A DNA stretch of 64,000 bases. Origin: Dama dama. Taxonomy: Eukaryota; Chordata; Mammalia; Artiodactyla; Cervidae. Positions 54,801-64,000 of this stretch are shown here, piece after piece. The translations under genes and the position numbers were made by a program. Numbering within the stretch: position 1 is the stretch's first letter; every line of letters starts with the position of its first letter. The stretch lies in contig NC_083697.1 of assembly GCF_033118175.1 (NCBI RefSeq), positions 23,844,001-23,908,000 of the forward strand, written 5' to 3'. The notes beneath the pieces were generated by a model. The model saw only the letters and a list, made by a program, of their open reading frames with translations, was not told the origin of the DNA and made no database searches.

Positions 54801-56184
54801 CACCTGAACCATCTTCTCCACATGAGGGGAAATAATTAACTAAAATTGAAGTACCATAGTTATTTGTCCCCTTTACCTACAGTTAGTACAGTATAGTAAC
54901 AATAACTGCGGCTACGAGACATCTGAGTCTGGTTCTAGAGCCAGTGTTTTATGAGTCTGATGGTGTGTCCTCACACACGCCTACTGACCCGAGTCGCAAG
55001 CCCTCCCCCCTCACAGCTCAGGTCTAGGCAGCACTGTTTTCCTGAACCTGCTTTCTGGGTTAAGATCGGAAACCTTACCTCCACCTCTTTAAGTTCCGGG
55101 GTTAGAGAAATCTTTTGAGGACAACGGCTTGGGGAGGGCAGTGGTCCCCAGACAGGGCGGGTCTTCACTCTGCCCAGGGCACGGGGAAACCCGTGGACCA
55201 GACAACTGGTGGATTGTCATAATCCTCATACCCCTCTTCCCTCTAGTTAGATAGGAACCAAAATGTGAATCAGAGGGGCTCTGACATAGGGATCTGAAAA
55301 AAAATGTAGAAGAGATGCTGATAACAGAGAAAAAGAACGACTCACAGGCAGGTAATTTCTGGGAGGGCTGCTTCCAGAGACAGACCTGCATCCTGCTAGC
55401 CTCGGTGGACTCCCCTCCCTTCTGCCCCTTCAGCCCTGGCTCTCGCTCCATCAGTCCTCCTCCCCGCATGCTAACCTCCTTTCCCAGGACAGTTCCCCAC
55501 CTGAGCACCCCTAAGGAAGGTGCTTCAGATGCCGCCTGCCAGAAGCGTTTCTAAGCATTTGCTGCTGTCACCGGCATCTACAGAAGGTTTCCCTGCGGGG
55601 TACACAGTAGACAGAGTGAAGAAACACAATACGACCCACTTAGACGTGGGATTAGTGGCAGCCAGACACGCGGAGAGATAAAATCCCTCAGCCTCCTGCA
55701 GACTTACTGCGTGGAGAGGTCCAGCTGATGTGCTGGCCGTCTACCCTGAACAATAAGACAACCGAATGCTTTCTATTCAGGCACAGGGTCACTAGTAACG
55801 CTCTGGCCAACGGCACAGACAGTCTGACTGCCCCCACTTCCCTGACTCTCCTTACGTGGCCCTTTTCTGGGTGCAATAATGGTCCAGCATATGCACTCAT
55901 AGATCCTTCTCTTCAGAAAACTGGGAGGTTGAGGGAGGATCCCCGACATCATCTTCAGGCTATCTGGAGTCCAGCCTCTTTGTCTCTTTATAAAACTACC
56001 TATAACCAATAAACTGTGGATTTAAAAAAAAAATGCTTGTGAGGGAACAGGAAATAAAATCCAAAGACATCTCAAAGAAAAAAAAAAGAAAAGAGACTTT
56101 GGGAAATAGTTTACTCATCTTCTTACTCAAATACCCTGATAAGATGACCACAAGTTAGCAGACGACTCATTTACTGGAACAAAC
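54801..56184. other. Unassigned, CpG-retaining in part
   Basis: About 1.4 kb. The part 55480-55860 keeps many CpGs against a CpG-poor background. Near its end an AATAAA at 56009-56014 is followed after about 9 bases by an A-run (56024-56033), like a polyadenylated transcript end. Frames of 94 (55728-56012) and 139 codons (minus strand, 55089-55508) have no recognised domain. Confidence 0.4.
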
Positions 56185-56290
56185 TTTGGAGATAATGTAG
56201 GACACCTTCATTTTACAGATGAAGAAGCAGAGGCCCAAAGAAGGTAAATGACTCTCTCAAGGTCACAGCATACAATGTTAGGACCAGAAA
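56185..56290 (-). mobile_element. MIR SINE fragment
   Basis: 'ccttcattttacagatgaag', 'agcagaggcccaaagaaggt' and 'ctctcaaggtcacagcatac' form a reversed MIR core. Confidence 0.7.
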
Positions 56291-57852
56291 CTAAGTGAGC
56301 AAGACAGGTGGCAGTGATAGAAAAGTGGTGACAGACAGCAGTTTTGAGAACCCAGGACTGCTGGCATCACCAGGCTCCTGCAGAAAGGAAAGGCATTTGC
56401 ACCCTGTTGGCCCCTGCTGGTCCCATACATTCTCTCCATCCCAGCCTGGGGCAGGTGCCACTTCACATTTACATCGGGGGATGCTGTCACAGATGATAAG
56501 ATGCAGACTGGCTGACAGAAGTCATTCGAGCCCCTTTCTACACAGTGGGTCCTTACCACCCCAGGAGTGGGTGCAGGCGTGACTACAGCAAAGGGAGCCT
56601 AGTTGTTTTATTTATCCTTATATACATGTCCCCCAGCCCACCAAAAAAAAAAAAAAAAAAAAGAAAACAACCTGTCACAAAAAGATCTTAAGACAGCTTA
56701 TTTTTTTAAGGCTTAAGCAAAAAGTATATGAACTTGAAGTGTTTAAAAAAAAAAAGTGCCAAAATGAAGAATGAGATCAGGATGTCATCATCCCATGGCA
56801 AACAGAGAGCAACAACACCCTCTTCACCTTGCTTACAAAAACACGTTGCAGAGGAACTGGAAAGAAGACCACAAGTGTTATTGAGTTTTAGGGGGTTTTT
56901 TTGGTTTTGTTTTTTAATCAGTGTTATCACTTAAGAACCAGCTTCCTTTTCTCTATAGTCGAGCACTTGCAGCTTGAAGTAACAGTTGGCCCTTGATGAC
57001 AATGCTCTAAGAAAGCCTCATCTGCTTCTAACGAGCCCCTTGGAGGCCTCAAGGGATTCCGAAAGACTGGATTCCGATTTACTCACTATTGACTTAATTT
57101 ACAGACTTTCTTTTCTAAACTCTTTGGTGATGTTTAATAATACATAGTTAAGTTTTACCAATACAAATAAGACTGATCACCACGATGACATGTATCAAAG
57201 GCGGTAAGCTTTGACTCTTCCCAAAGAGGGGGAGTGTTCGGAGCCTGGGTATGCCGACCAGCATCTAAAATCGTATGTTGAGTAACTGAACACATCTGGG
57301 AGAAGAGACTCACGGCCGCTTAAAATACTTAACTCTAGTCTCCACACATCTGTGGGGCAATTAAAGAACCAAGTGCACAGTTAGAGCTCAGGTCAGCACA
57401 CAGCAACAATGGGGCTCTTTGATGTGAGGTCAGCTTTGGTCACTCTCATATACTCATTAAACAGGTCAATCAACTTAGTGCAGGACACAGGACAGGACTA
57501 ACCAAAAATTTATTTAATTACCATTACCCTGAAAGCGTCAGCAGAAAGATCTGCTTTATTTGTTGGGTGTAGTCATCACTGTTTCATTGTCAGTGCATTC
57601 TAGAGCTAAAGGTGCCATTTCTGGAATTGTGTGCTTTTTTTCTAGCTAGTGAAATGTAGATATCACAATAATATATGCTAGTATTTATTACTTTCAATTA
57701 ATATATTACAAAAATAGGTGGTCTGGTGTGTACCTTCCTTTTCCCATCCTTGCAGATTTCTCTTTCTTGGTTAACATAATAAAGCGTGGGTTGAATTTGT
57801 GGATACATGAATATGTAGCAGGTTCTTTACATTTGTTTTCTCCCCTTGAGTT
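56291..57852. other. Unassigned non-coding stretch
   Basis: About 1.56 kb. It includes an A21 run at about 56642-56662 that may be a retroposon tail or a simple repeat. No gene or named repeat. Confidence 0.45.
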
Positions 57853-57862
57853 AAGAAGGTGT

Positions 57863-58154
57863 GTGGCTGTTGTTGCTGTTTGATTTTTACTTTCTGGCAG
57901 TGCTGCGTCTTCCTGGCTGCCCGCAGGGTTTCCCTAGGTGTGGGGACTGGGGCTACTCTCTAGTTGTGCGGTGCAGGCTTCTCCTGGTGGTGGCTCCCCG
58001 AGTCCTGGCTCCCAGGCTCTAGAGCACTGGCTTCCGGGGTTCTGGCATGGGGGTTTAGTTGCCCCGAGGCAGGTGGGATCTTATTTCCCAGACCAGGAAT
58101 CGGACCTGGCATTAGTGAGCGAATTCTTAACCATGGGACCACCAGGGAAGTCCC
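57863..58154 (-). mobile_element. CHR-type SINE
   Basis: A reversed CHR element with 'gttgccccgaggcaggtg' and head 'accatgggaccaccaggga' at 58131-58149. Perfect 10-bp TSDs (aagaaggtgt) lie at 57853-57862 and 58155-58164. GC-rich chance frames on both strands are incidental. Confidence 0.9.
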
Positions 58155-58264
58155 AAGAAGGTGTTCATGCGACACGTTCAGTTGAGTAAACCTCATTCAT
58201 ATTCTCCTAGGACGTCTAATGAATTACCCATAAGGAAGGCAGTTAATACAAGCAACTAGTGCTA

Positions 58265-58470
58265 CAGTGAATGCTTTAGTTGAGAGACCTGGACTTTAGG
58301 TCAACCAGGCTTGGATTCTAATGCAGCTCCCTGATCTGCAAATGCTCTTTTGTGGACTGAAGATAATGATAATAATCCTACTCTGCAGGACTGTTGTGAA
58401 GATATAAGGAAACAATGCACATAAAATGCTTAGCGCAGTGTTTAGAACACAGTAAAAATGTTAAAATGTT
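58265..58470 (+). mobile_element. MIR SINE
   Basis: Plus-strand MIR: 'tcaaccaggcttggattcta', 'ggactgaagataatgataata', 'gcaggactgttgtgaagata', 'cttagcgcagtgtttagaac'. Confidence 0.8.
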
Positions 58471-58477
58471 AGACCTG

Positions 58478-58570
58478 AGTGGGAGCCTAATAGTCACCTA
58501 ATTGAACACCATCTTTTTCAGAGGAGAAAAGTGAAGCTCACTGATGTTAAGTGCAGAGTTAATTAATAAC
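58478..58570 (-). mobile_element. MIR3-like fragment
   Basis: 'cctaattgaacaccatcttt' and 'cagaggagaaaagtgaagctc' follow reversed MIR3. Short. Confidence 0.45.
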
Positions 58571-59039
58571 ATACACGTGAACTGATCAGTTAGAAAAATT
58601 ATATGATCATAATAATAGATGTTGAAAGTAATTTCATGAAACCCACTACTAATTTAAAAGAAGAGAAATAAAGATGGGTATTTGCCTATTAAAATTAAAA
58701 TATGGTATAAAAGTACATCATTTTTTAAAACGTGAAGAAAGAATAAACAGACCAGTGAAATGAAATACATGGCCCACCAAAAAAATTGTGTTTTTGTATA
58801 GATAATCGTCTGTGGTAATACTTGAAATTATTCTTCAAAATAGGACATAAAGAGCTAAATATTTTTATAAACTAGAAAATACAGATAAAATATAAATTGA
58901 TATTTGCCAGGTCTGTTTAAGGAGGGTATTTTAATTTTTCAATAGTGATAAAAATTACGAAAGAAAATACCTACAATATAAAACTTTAATCATCTGTTTA
59001 AGAAAAATGACTAAAAGTTAAAGTAAACAAAATGAGAAA
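58571..59039. other. AT-rich unassigned stretch
   Basis: About 470 very AT-rich bases with no feature. Confidence 0.5.
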
Positions 59040-59955
59040 TACATTTCAGCAGACTCTGATGGTTGCCTATCCCATATCCATTCTCTCCTTTTTACTTACT
59101 AACTGAACTCTAATTTTGTTGAAGTAACAACGCATCTGGCTAAAAATCCTGCTTTAGACATCTTTGCAGTGAGGGTTGGGGATGCGATAAGTCTGGTCAG
59201 AAAGAATGTATTGGAGATTGGCAACCAAGGGCGTCCAGAGAGGCATCACAGAAGAGACAAATCACAGCTAGTGCTTGGTGCTCGGGCCAGAGCTCTCAGA
59301 AACTCTTTATCCGTCCCGTGCACCCCGGGCTTGTGTCTGTGCATCCCGATTCTAACAGCTGGCACCTGTTACTTTCTTCAAACAACAATCTTTGTGCTAC
59401 TAGAGCCTCTGTGTGTCAGACAGCCCGGGTGTTCACATCCCCATGCCTCCCCCAGTGACTGGGGCAGGGGTCTGCTGCTTTCTTGGAGATGGAAATGACA
59501 CAAACGTGTGTAACTCCTGCTGTGTCCCCCTTGAATTCAGGCTGAAGCGCTCCCTTGACTGGCTGTATAATCTCTGCACTGCTTCTCACATTCCATCCAC
59601 TTAGAGGCTTCTCCTAGAACTACCTGCTCAGTGAATCACTAACACATGAACAGACCAGGGTCTGCTTCTGGGGAATCTGACCTAACACATTCCCTTTTAT
59701 CTTTTGTTCTTTTACCCTTTACAGTGGCACCTTTTTCCTTCCTGAAGCAGAGAAGAAATGCCCAGAGGTTCAGCAGCCATCTGGCAACCATGAGACAATA
59801 AGCACATTGTCAAAAGTCCGTACACTAAGGGTGACGTAGCAGAAAGATGAGAAGAGTCTGAATACCAAATGGCATGATTAGTTGTCATACCAATCCTGAA
59901 CTGATACCCTTAGATTTATTTTTTCATTAGATAGGTAACATCTAACTGGTTTATA
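59040..59955 (+). mobile_element. Ancient LTR-like repeat, interrupted; family uncertain
   Basis: The ends (59040-59230 and 59700-59955) resemble one old dispersed repeat ('cagccatctggcaaccatgag', 'gtagcagaaagatgagaaga', 'cataccaatcctgaactg'). The middle (about 59230-59700) seems to be another, unnamed sequence. Frames at 59169-59604 have no recognised motif. Confidence 0.35.
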
Positions 59956-59959
59956 TGCC

Positions 59960-60341
59960 TGAGTGGCACATAACACTAGCCCCCAAAAGATGTTCATATT
60001 CTAATCCTTTGAAACTGTGGTTATGTTATGTTACATGACAAAGAGGAATTGAGAGTACAGATGGAATGAAGGTTGCAATTCTGCTAACCTTAAAACAGAG
60101 AGAGTATTCTGAATTACACAGGTGGGCCCAATGTAGTCACAAGAGTCTTTAAAAGCAGACAAGATCAGCGCCAGAGCAGGAGATGTGATGATGGAGGCAG
60201 ACATGGGAGTTGTACTACATGAGAATGACCCAAGCTGCCATCACTGGCTTTGAAGATAGAGGAAGAGGTCTCAACCAGGGAAAGCGGGCAGGCTCTAGAA
60301 GCTGGACAAGGCAGAAAATGAACCCTCTCCCCTAGGGCCTC
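59960..60341 (+). mobile_element. MLT1-like LTR (ERVL-MaLR), left part
   Basis: The order 'ccccaaaagatgttcatattc', 'ggtgggcccaatgtagtcac', 'ctggctttgaagatagagga', 'tctagaagctggacaaggca' follows MLT1-type MaLR LTRs as I recall them. It is a solo, non-coding relic of an old retrovirus-like element. It is split by a Bov-tA. Confidence 0.6.
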
Positions 60342-60547
60342 CTGGTGGTTCAGCAGTAAAGAATCAGCATACAATGTAGGAGACGCTGGGGATGTGGGTT
60401 CAATTCCTGGGTCAGGATGACCCCCTGGAAGAGGGATGGCAGCCCACTCCAGTATTCTTGCTTGGACAATCCATTGGCAGAGGAGGCTGGTGTGCTACGG
60501 TCATTGGGGTTGCAAAGAGCTAGACGTGACTGAGCATGCACGCTATG
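60342..60547 (+). mobile_element. Bov-tA SINE nested in the LTR
   Basis: Starts 'ctggtggttcagcagtaaag' and ends near 'gactgagcatgcacgctatg'. Ten-base TSDs (ctagggcctc) lie at 60332-60341 and 60548-60557, both copies being LTR sequence. This fixes the order of events: LTR first, SINE later. Confidence 0.95.
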
Positions 60548-60557
60548 CTAGGGCCTC

Positions 60558-60712
60558 GAGAAGGGAACACAGTCCTGCCAACACCTTGATTTTAGCCCAG
60601 TGAGACCCATTTTGGACCTGTGACCTCCATAGCTATGAGAGAAAACACTGGCAATGTTCAAGCAACTAAGTTTGTAATAATTTATTGCAACAATAATGGA
60701 AAACTACAACAT
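60558..60712 (+). mobile_element. MLT1-like LTR, right part
   Basis: Resumes with 'gccaacaccttgattttagcc', 'cagtgagacccattttggac' and 'caactaagtttgtaataattt', the 3' end of the LTR. Confidence 0.6.
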
Positions 60713-60719
60713 CTATATA

Positions 60720-60935
60720 TACTTGAAATTTTCTTCAGTGTTATCAAAAAGAGTCACGATGTGAGACGATGGAAGTGTTATTTAACTTAACTATGGTAAT
60801 GTGAGACGATGGAAGTGTTATTTAACTTAACTATGGTAATGATTTCACAATGTATCATATATCAAATCATCATATGGTACACTTTAAATGTATACTATTC
60901 TATTTGTCAATTATACCTCAATAAGGCTGAGGAGC
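60720..60935 (+). mobile_element. L1MA/L1MB 3' end with tandem duplication
   Basis: The end 'gtacactttaaatgtatac' then 'gtcaattatacctcaataa' is that of L1M 3' termini. Within it, 40 bases at 60761-60800 are repeated exactly at 60801-60840. Confidence 0.65.
60761..60840. repeat. Perfect 40-bp tandem duplication
   Basis: The unit beginning gtgagacgatggaagtg and ending ctatggtaat occurs twice with no mismatch, inside old diverged L1 sequence. Confidence 0.97.
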
Positions 60936-61474
60936 CAAAAAAATACACCTGCTTTTCTGTTCCTTTCAGCCTAATTCAGTCTTAAATGATACTTTTAAAT
61001 TGAAAATGGTTTATATTTTTGATATAGAAAAATCTTATATAAATCAATGAAAAACAGCAAATCTAATAATACATTTATGGAAAGACAACACATATTAGAT
61101 AAAACCTACATGTCAGGAAGTTAAGATGCTAAGAAATATCATGGAAACAGGGTTTTCCATAAAAATACATGAAACATTTTTAAATATCAAAAGTCATTAA
61201 GTTATAATACTACATGAAGAAGCAAGACACAGAATTTATACTGTATCAGTATGTTTCCACCTAGATTTTTAAAATAAGCCTTGAAAAAAAGATTAAAAGG
61301 AAAGATTTTTCAATGGTGAGATCTAGGGTGTTTTTTTCCTTATTTCTATTACTTTTTTGTATAAGTCATATTCAAATGGCTAGTTGTTTCACTTTATTAA
61401 GGTCTCCTTGATAGGAAAAAGAAAATAAACTTTGCTTAAAAAATAATTACAATGCAGCATGCTATTTGTTAATA
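60936..61474. other. Unassigned, possibly L1M 3' sequence
   Basis: About 540 AT-rich bases. The part at 61200-61440 weakly resembles an L1M 3' UTR. No gene. Confidence 0.4.
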
Positions 61475-62015
61475 ATACATGGAAAGAAGTGTAAAGCCGA
61501 GGGCTGGCAGAAAGGAATGGAGAGGCTTTGCTGGGAACACTGGGTGAGCATCACAGAGGAGTGGGAAATTGAGGGGAGTCTTATCCAGGACCATCAGGGG
61601 AAAAGGGTGCTCTAGCCAGAGGAAGGGCCGTGTGAGCCCAGGGTGTTACATAAGAAACAGCTGAGATGGCAGTACTGCTGCCTGAGGAGACAGCAGCGCA
61701 AGATCTGGTAGAAGCCACACCCGGGAGGGGTTTACAACATAGACAGCAGAGTTTGACCTTGACTTTGTGGGGAGGTACTTCTTGGCAGGAAGCAGCCATG
61801 ATCGTGTTTGTATTTTATAAAAGTTTTACTGCCACAGTGTAAGAATGGACAAGGGACCAGAGGCATGGGGGTAAGCTTGTGCTACTGCAACTGTCCAGGC
61901 AAGAAGTCTGAACTGAAGAGCGAACAACAGAGGTAGAAAGAACAAATTCAACAGATACTGAAAGCAGAGTCACAGAGGACTGAATCAGAGGAAGCAGTGA
62001 GGTTGACTCTCAGCG
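61475..62015 (-). mobile_element. L2 LINE antisense
   Basis: Reversed L2 order: 'ctagccagaggaagggccg', 'gtttgaccttgactttgtgg', 'gttttactgccacagtgta', 'gcaactgtccaggcaagaag'. Diverged. Confidence 0.5.
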
Positions 62016-62194
62016 TTTATTGAGCACTTTTCTACCAATTTTTCCCTAGTTTTAAAAGTAAGAGCCAACATGCACACAGAAAGCCACATGAACAAATGCA
62101 CACCGTGCAGCTCCATGAGTAATCACAAAAGGAACATGCCCATGTGATCACCATGCCACCAATCATTTCTTGGGTTATTGGGGCCTCAAAGGAC

Positions 62195-62600
62195 GTGATA
62201 TCCACTTGCTCAGGCCAAAACCCCAGGAGCCATCTTTCCTTCCTTTCTACCCTTCATATCATACATCTCAGCCATCAGCAAGTCCTATCACCTCTACCTT
62301 CAAAATATACTCAGAACTCAACCTTTCTGACCATCTCTACTGTTACCAGCCAACTCCAAGCCACTGTCACTTCCAGTCTGGACCCTGGCACAGGCTTCTG
62401 CCCATTCTCTCTCATCCCACTCTTGCTCCCCAGATCTATTCTCCCCACAACCATTGGCATAGTCCTTTTCACATGAGGACTGCATCCTGTCACTCTCTAA
62501 CAGTGGATCATCTCCATGACCCTAGTTCTTTACTTCTCCCTGTACTGATGTCCTTTGCTATGTAACTTTGCAGTGAACTGCTCACCCCTCTGATTCTGGG
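62195..62600 (+). mobile_element. L2 LINE fragment
   Basis: Plus-strand L2: 'tcagccatcagcaagtcctat', 'cacctctaccttcaaaatata', 'ccatctctactgttaccagc', 'agccactgtcacttccag'. The 131-codon frame at 62170-62565 is an L2 by-product. Confidence 0.65.
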
Positions 62601-63220
62601 CTCAGCGGTATGTTTTGCAGAGTAGATATGATCAAGAGGAGATTGGAAATGGCTTTCAGCATTTAGCGGCTTTTATTTTTGCAAAATTGTCCGTGAATGG
62701 AGAACAATCCAATTCATGGTATCGCCACGTCCTCCTGATCTAATGTGCCTTTCCAGATTGCCTTGCACAGTCTTGCCCTATACCTGCCATGGTCTCTGCC
62801 TCCCCAGCCCCGCTCTCTGGCTCTCAGGGTCTGGGCCAGGATCCCACCTCTCCCCTGGGCCCTTCCCTGCCCACATTGGCCCAGAGTGGTCTCGCCCACT
62901 CTGCTTGGTGCCTTTTAGCAATCTCCTCCCCAACTCCACATCGGCATCAGATAAAAGGGAATCTCCAGGCTCTCTCACTATGTACCTATCTCCCTCCCAC
63001 TGCACTCCAGACTTTATTCAGCTGCCCTTTCCATCTCTGCCTTGTCCTGGAAACTGACCACTCAGCATCATCTTTGGGGCTCACTTTAGTCAGTTATAGC
63101 CATAGTTCAGATCAAAACAATCTTCTGACTTTTTTCTCTGTCACTTACTTGGAAACAGGACAAACTTACCCAGGAGGCACAGCAGCACGGGACCTAGAGG
63201 CCCACAGACTTTTACGTAAA
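62601..63220. other. Unassigned C/T-rich stretch
   Basis: About 620 bases, C/T-rich on the plus strand with frames of 113 and 153 codons that are proline- and serine-rich without any recognised motif. It may be older L2 sequence. Confidence 0.4.
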
Positions 63221-63223
63221 AAG

Positions 63224-63340
63224 GGACTTCCCTGGTGGTCCAGTGGTTAAGACTCCACGCATCCCACGCAAGCGGCATGGGTTTGATGCCTGGTTGGGGA
63301 ACTAAGATTCCACATGCCATGCGGTGCAACCAAAAAAAAA
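63224..63340 (+). mobile_element. CHR-2-type short SINE
   Basis: Head 'gggacttccctggtggtcca' at 63223-63242, B-box-like 'gggtttgatgcctggttgg', A-run at 63332-63341. Confidence 0.85.
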
Positions 63341-63586
63341 AGAAAAATAATAAAGATACAATAATGAATCCAGCCTGGATTATATTCCTCTTTGTTCCCT
63401 ATGTTTGTAGAATATATATATTTTAATATTTCTTTAATGGAGGAAGAGGCCCACAAAGATAAAAATTTCTAAGACAACCAAAAGTCATAATGCTATCCTG
63501 GTGGTTTTTAGTATATTATCATCTTCTGTAGGCATGTAAATGTTTCAACTTAACTATAAATGCCTTAAAAATGAGTATTGCCTAGA
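63341..63586. other. Unassigned spacer
   Basis: AT-rich, no feature. Confidence 0.5.
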
Positions 63587-63715
63587 CTTCCCTGGCTGTC
63601 CCAGTGGTTAAGACTCTGTACTTCCACTGCAGAGGGCACAGGTTCAACTCCTGGTTGGGGAAATAAGATCTCACTTGCCTCATGGCATGGCCAAAAAAGA
63701 AAAAAAAATTTTAAA
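63587..63715 (+). mobile_element. CHR-2-type short SINE
   Basis: Head 'agacttccctggctgtccca' at 63584-63603, B-box-like 'ggttcaactcctggttgggg', A-rich tail to about 63718. The next BovB starts directly after. Confidence 0.85.
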
Positions 63716-63721
63716 AAAATC

Positions 63722-63940
63722 ATTGTTGTTGTTCAGTTGCTAAATCATGTCTGACTCTTTGTGACCTGATGAATTGCAGCATGCCAGACTTCCCTGTTCT
63801 TCATTGTCTCCTGGTGTTTGCTCAAACTCATGTCCATTGAATCAGTGATGCTATCTAACCATCTCACCCTCTGCCGCCCCTTCTCCTCTTGCCCTCAGTC
63901 TTTCCCAGCATCAGGGTCTTTTCCCGTGAGTCTGGCCTTT
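63722..63940 (-). mobile_element. BovB 3' end, 5'-truncated
   Basis: A reversed BovB 3' end starting with (TTG)n at 63724-63732 and running to 'agcatcagggtcttttccc' near 63908-63926. The last 60 bases of the window show no further feature. Confidence 0.85.
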
Positions 63941-64000
63941 TTTTGTATATTCACTTCCCTACAGAAACTTTCTTACCAGATACTTGTTTTAATTGGCACA

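Noticed and set aside
55089..55508. 139-codon minus-strand open frame
   Set aside because: No recognised domain and no splice or promoter context. The opposite strand is also open.
56641..56662. A21 run as a retrocopy tail
   Set aside because: No polyadenylation signal just upstream, no TSD and no recognisable source sequence.
1..64000. A new gene system, operon or defence island
   Set aside because: No cluster of genes exists. All protein-like signals are LINE remains, and the sequence is ordinary ruminant non-coding DNA as far as can be judged by eye.

Overview
This window is nuclear DNA from a ruminant, most probably a bovid (cattle, sheep, goat or relative). The evidence is the repeat content. 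There is a long BovB (RTE-class) LINE and several 5'-truncated BovB copies, many Bov-tA SINEs (a tRNA-Glu-like head joined to a BovB-derived body), BovA/Bov-A2 units, cetartiodactyl CHR-type SINEs and ruminant L1 3' ends. Beneath these lie older mammalian repeats: MIR, L2, a CR1/L3-like fragment, L1M, MLT1-like LTRs and a mariner MITE. Family names rest on recalled consensus sequences, not on a database search.

I find no convincing protein-coding gene, RNA gene, CRISPR array or operon. The only recognisable protein domains belong to LINEs: BovB endonuclease and reverse transcriptase, and an L1 ORF1 remnant. All of them are broken. The window reads as intergenic or deep intronic DNA. Three short segments with exon-like features are flagged as weak candidates (5184-5235, about 21290-21490, 50968-51038).

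Layout. 1-5.4 kb: an L1 3' end, an old CR1-like fragment, and four SINEs, three with clear and one with imperfect target-site duplications (TSDs). 5.4-9.4 kb: the longest BovB copy, with its 5' region, endonuclease, reverse transcriptase and (ACTGA)n 3' end, followed directly by a Bov-tA. 9.4-18.2 kb: mostly unassigned, with MIRs, SINEs and L2 between 15.1 and 16.6 kb. 18.2-24 kb: two more BovB 3' fragments around a repeat-poor 3 kb stretch. 24-33 kb: CHR SINE, LTR-like repeat, an antisense L2 split by a 5'-inverted L1, a mariner MITE, and an antisense L1/HAL1-like remnant split by a Bov-A2. 33-51 kb: SINEs, MIRs, L2 and BovB 3' ends, including a Bov-tA/BovB composite at 49.9-50.5 kb that shares one TSD pair. 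51-59 kb: repeat-poor, with scattered MIRs and one CHR SINE. 59-64 kb: old LTRs with a nested Bov-tA, an L1M 3' end carrying a perfect 40-bp tandem duplication, L2 in both orientations, two CHR-2-type SINEs and an antisense BovB 3' end.

The elements share one mechanism rather than a pathway. Their structures (5' truncation, A-rich tails, TSDs) are those of target-primed reverse transcription: the Bov-tA and BovA units by the BovB machinery, the others by L1. I do not see an undescribed biological system. The best observations are structural records of retrotransposition: a chimeric insertion, a twin-primed L1, a poly(A)-only insertion and a very short BovB tail insertion.
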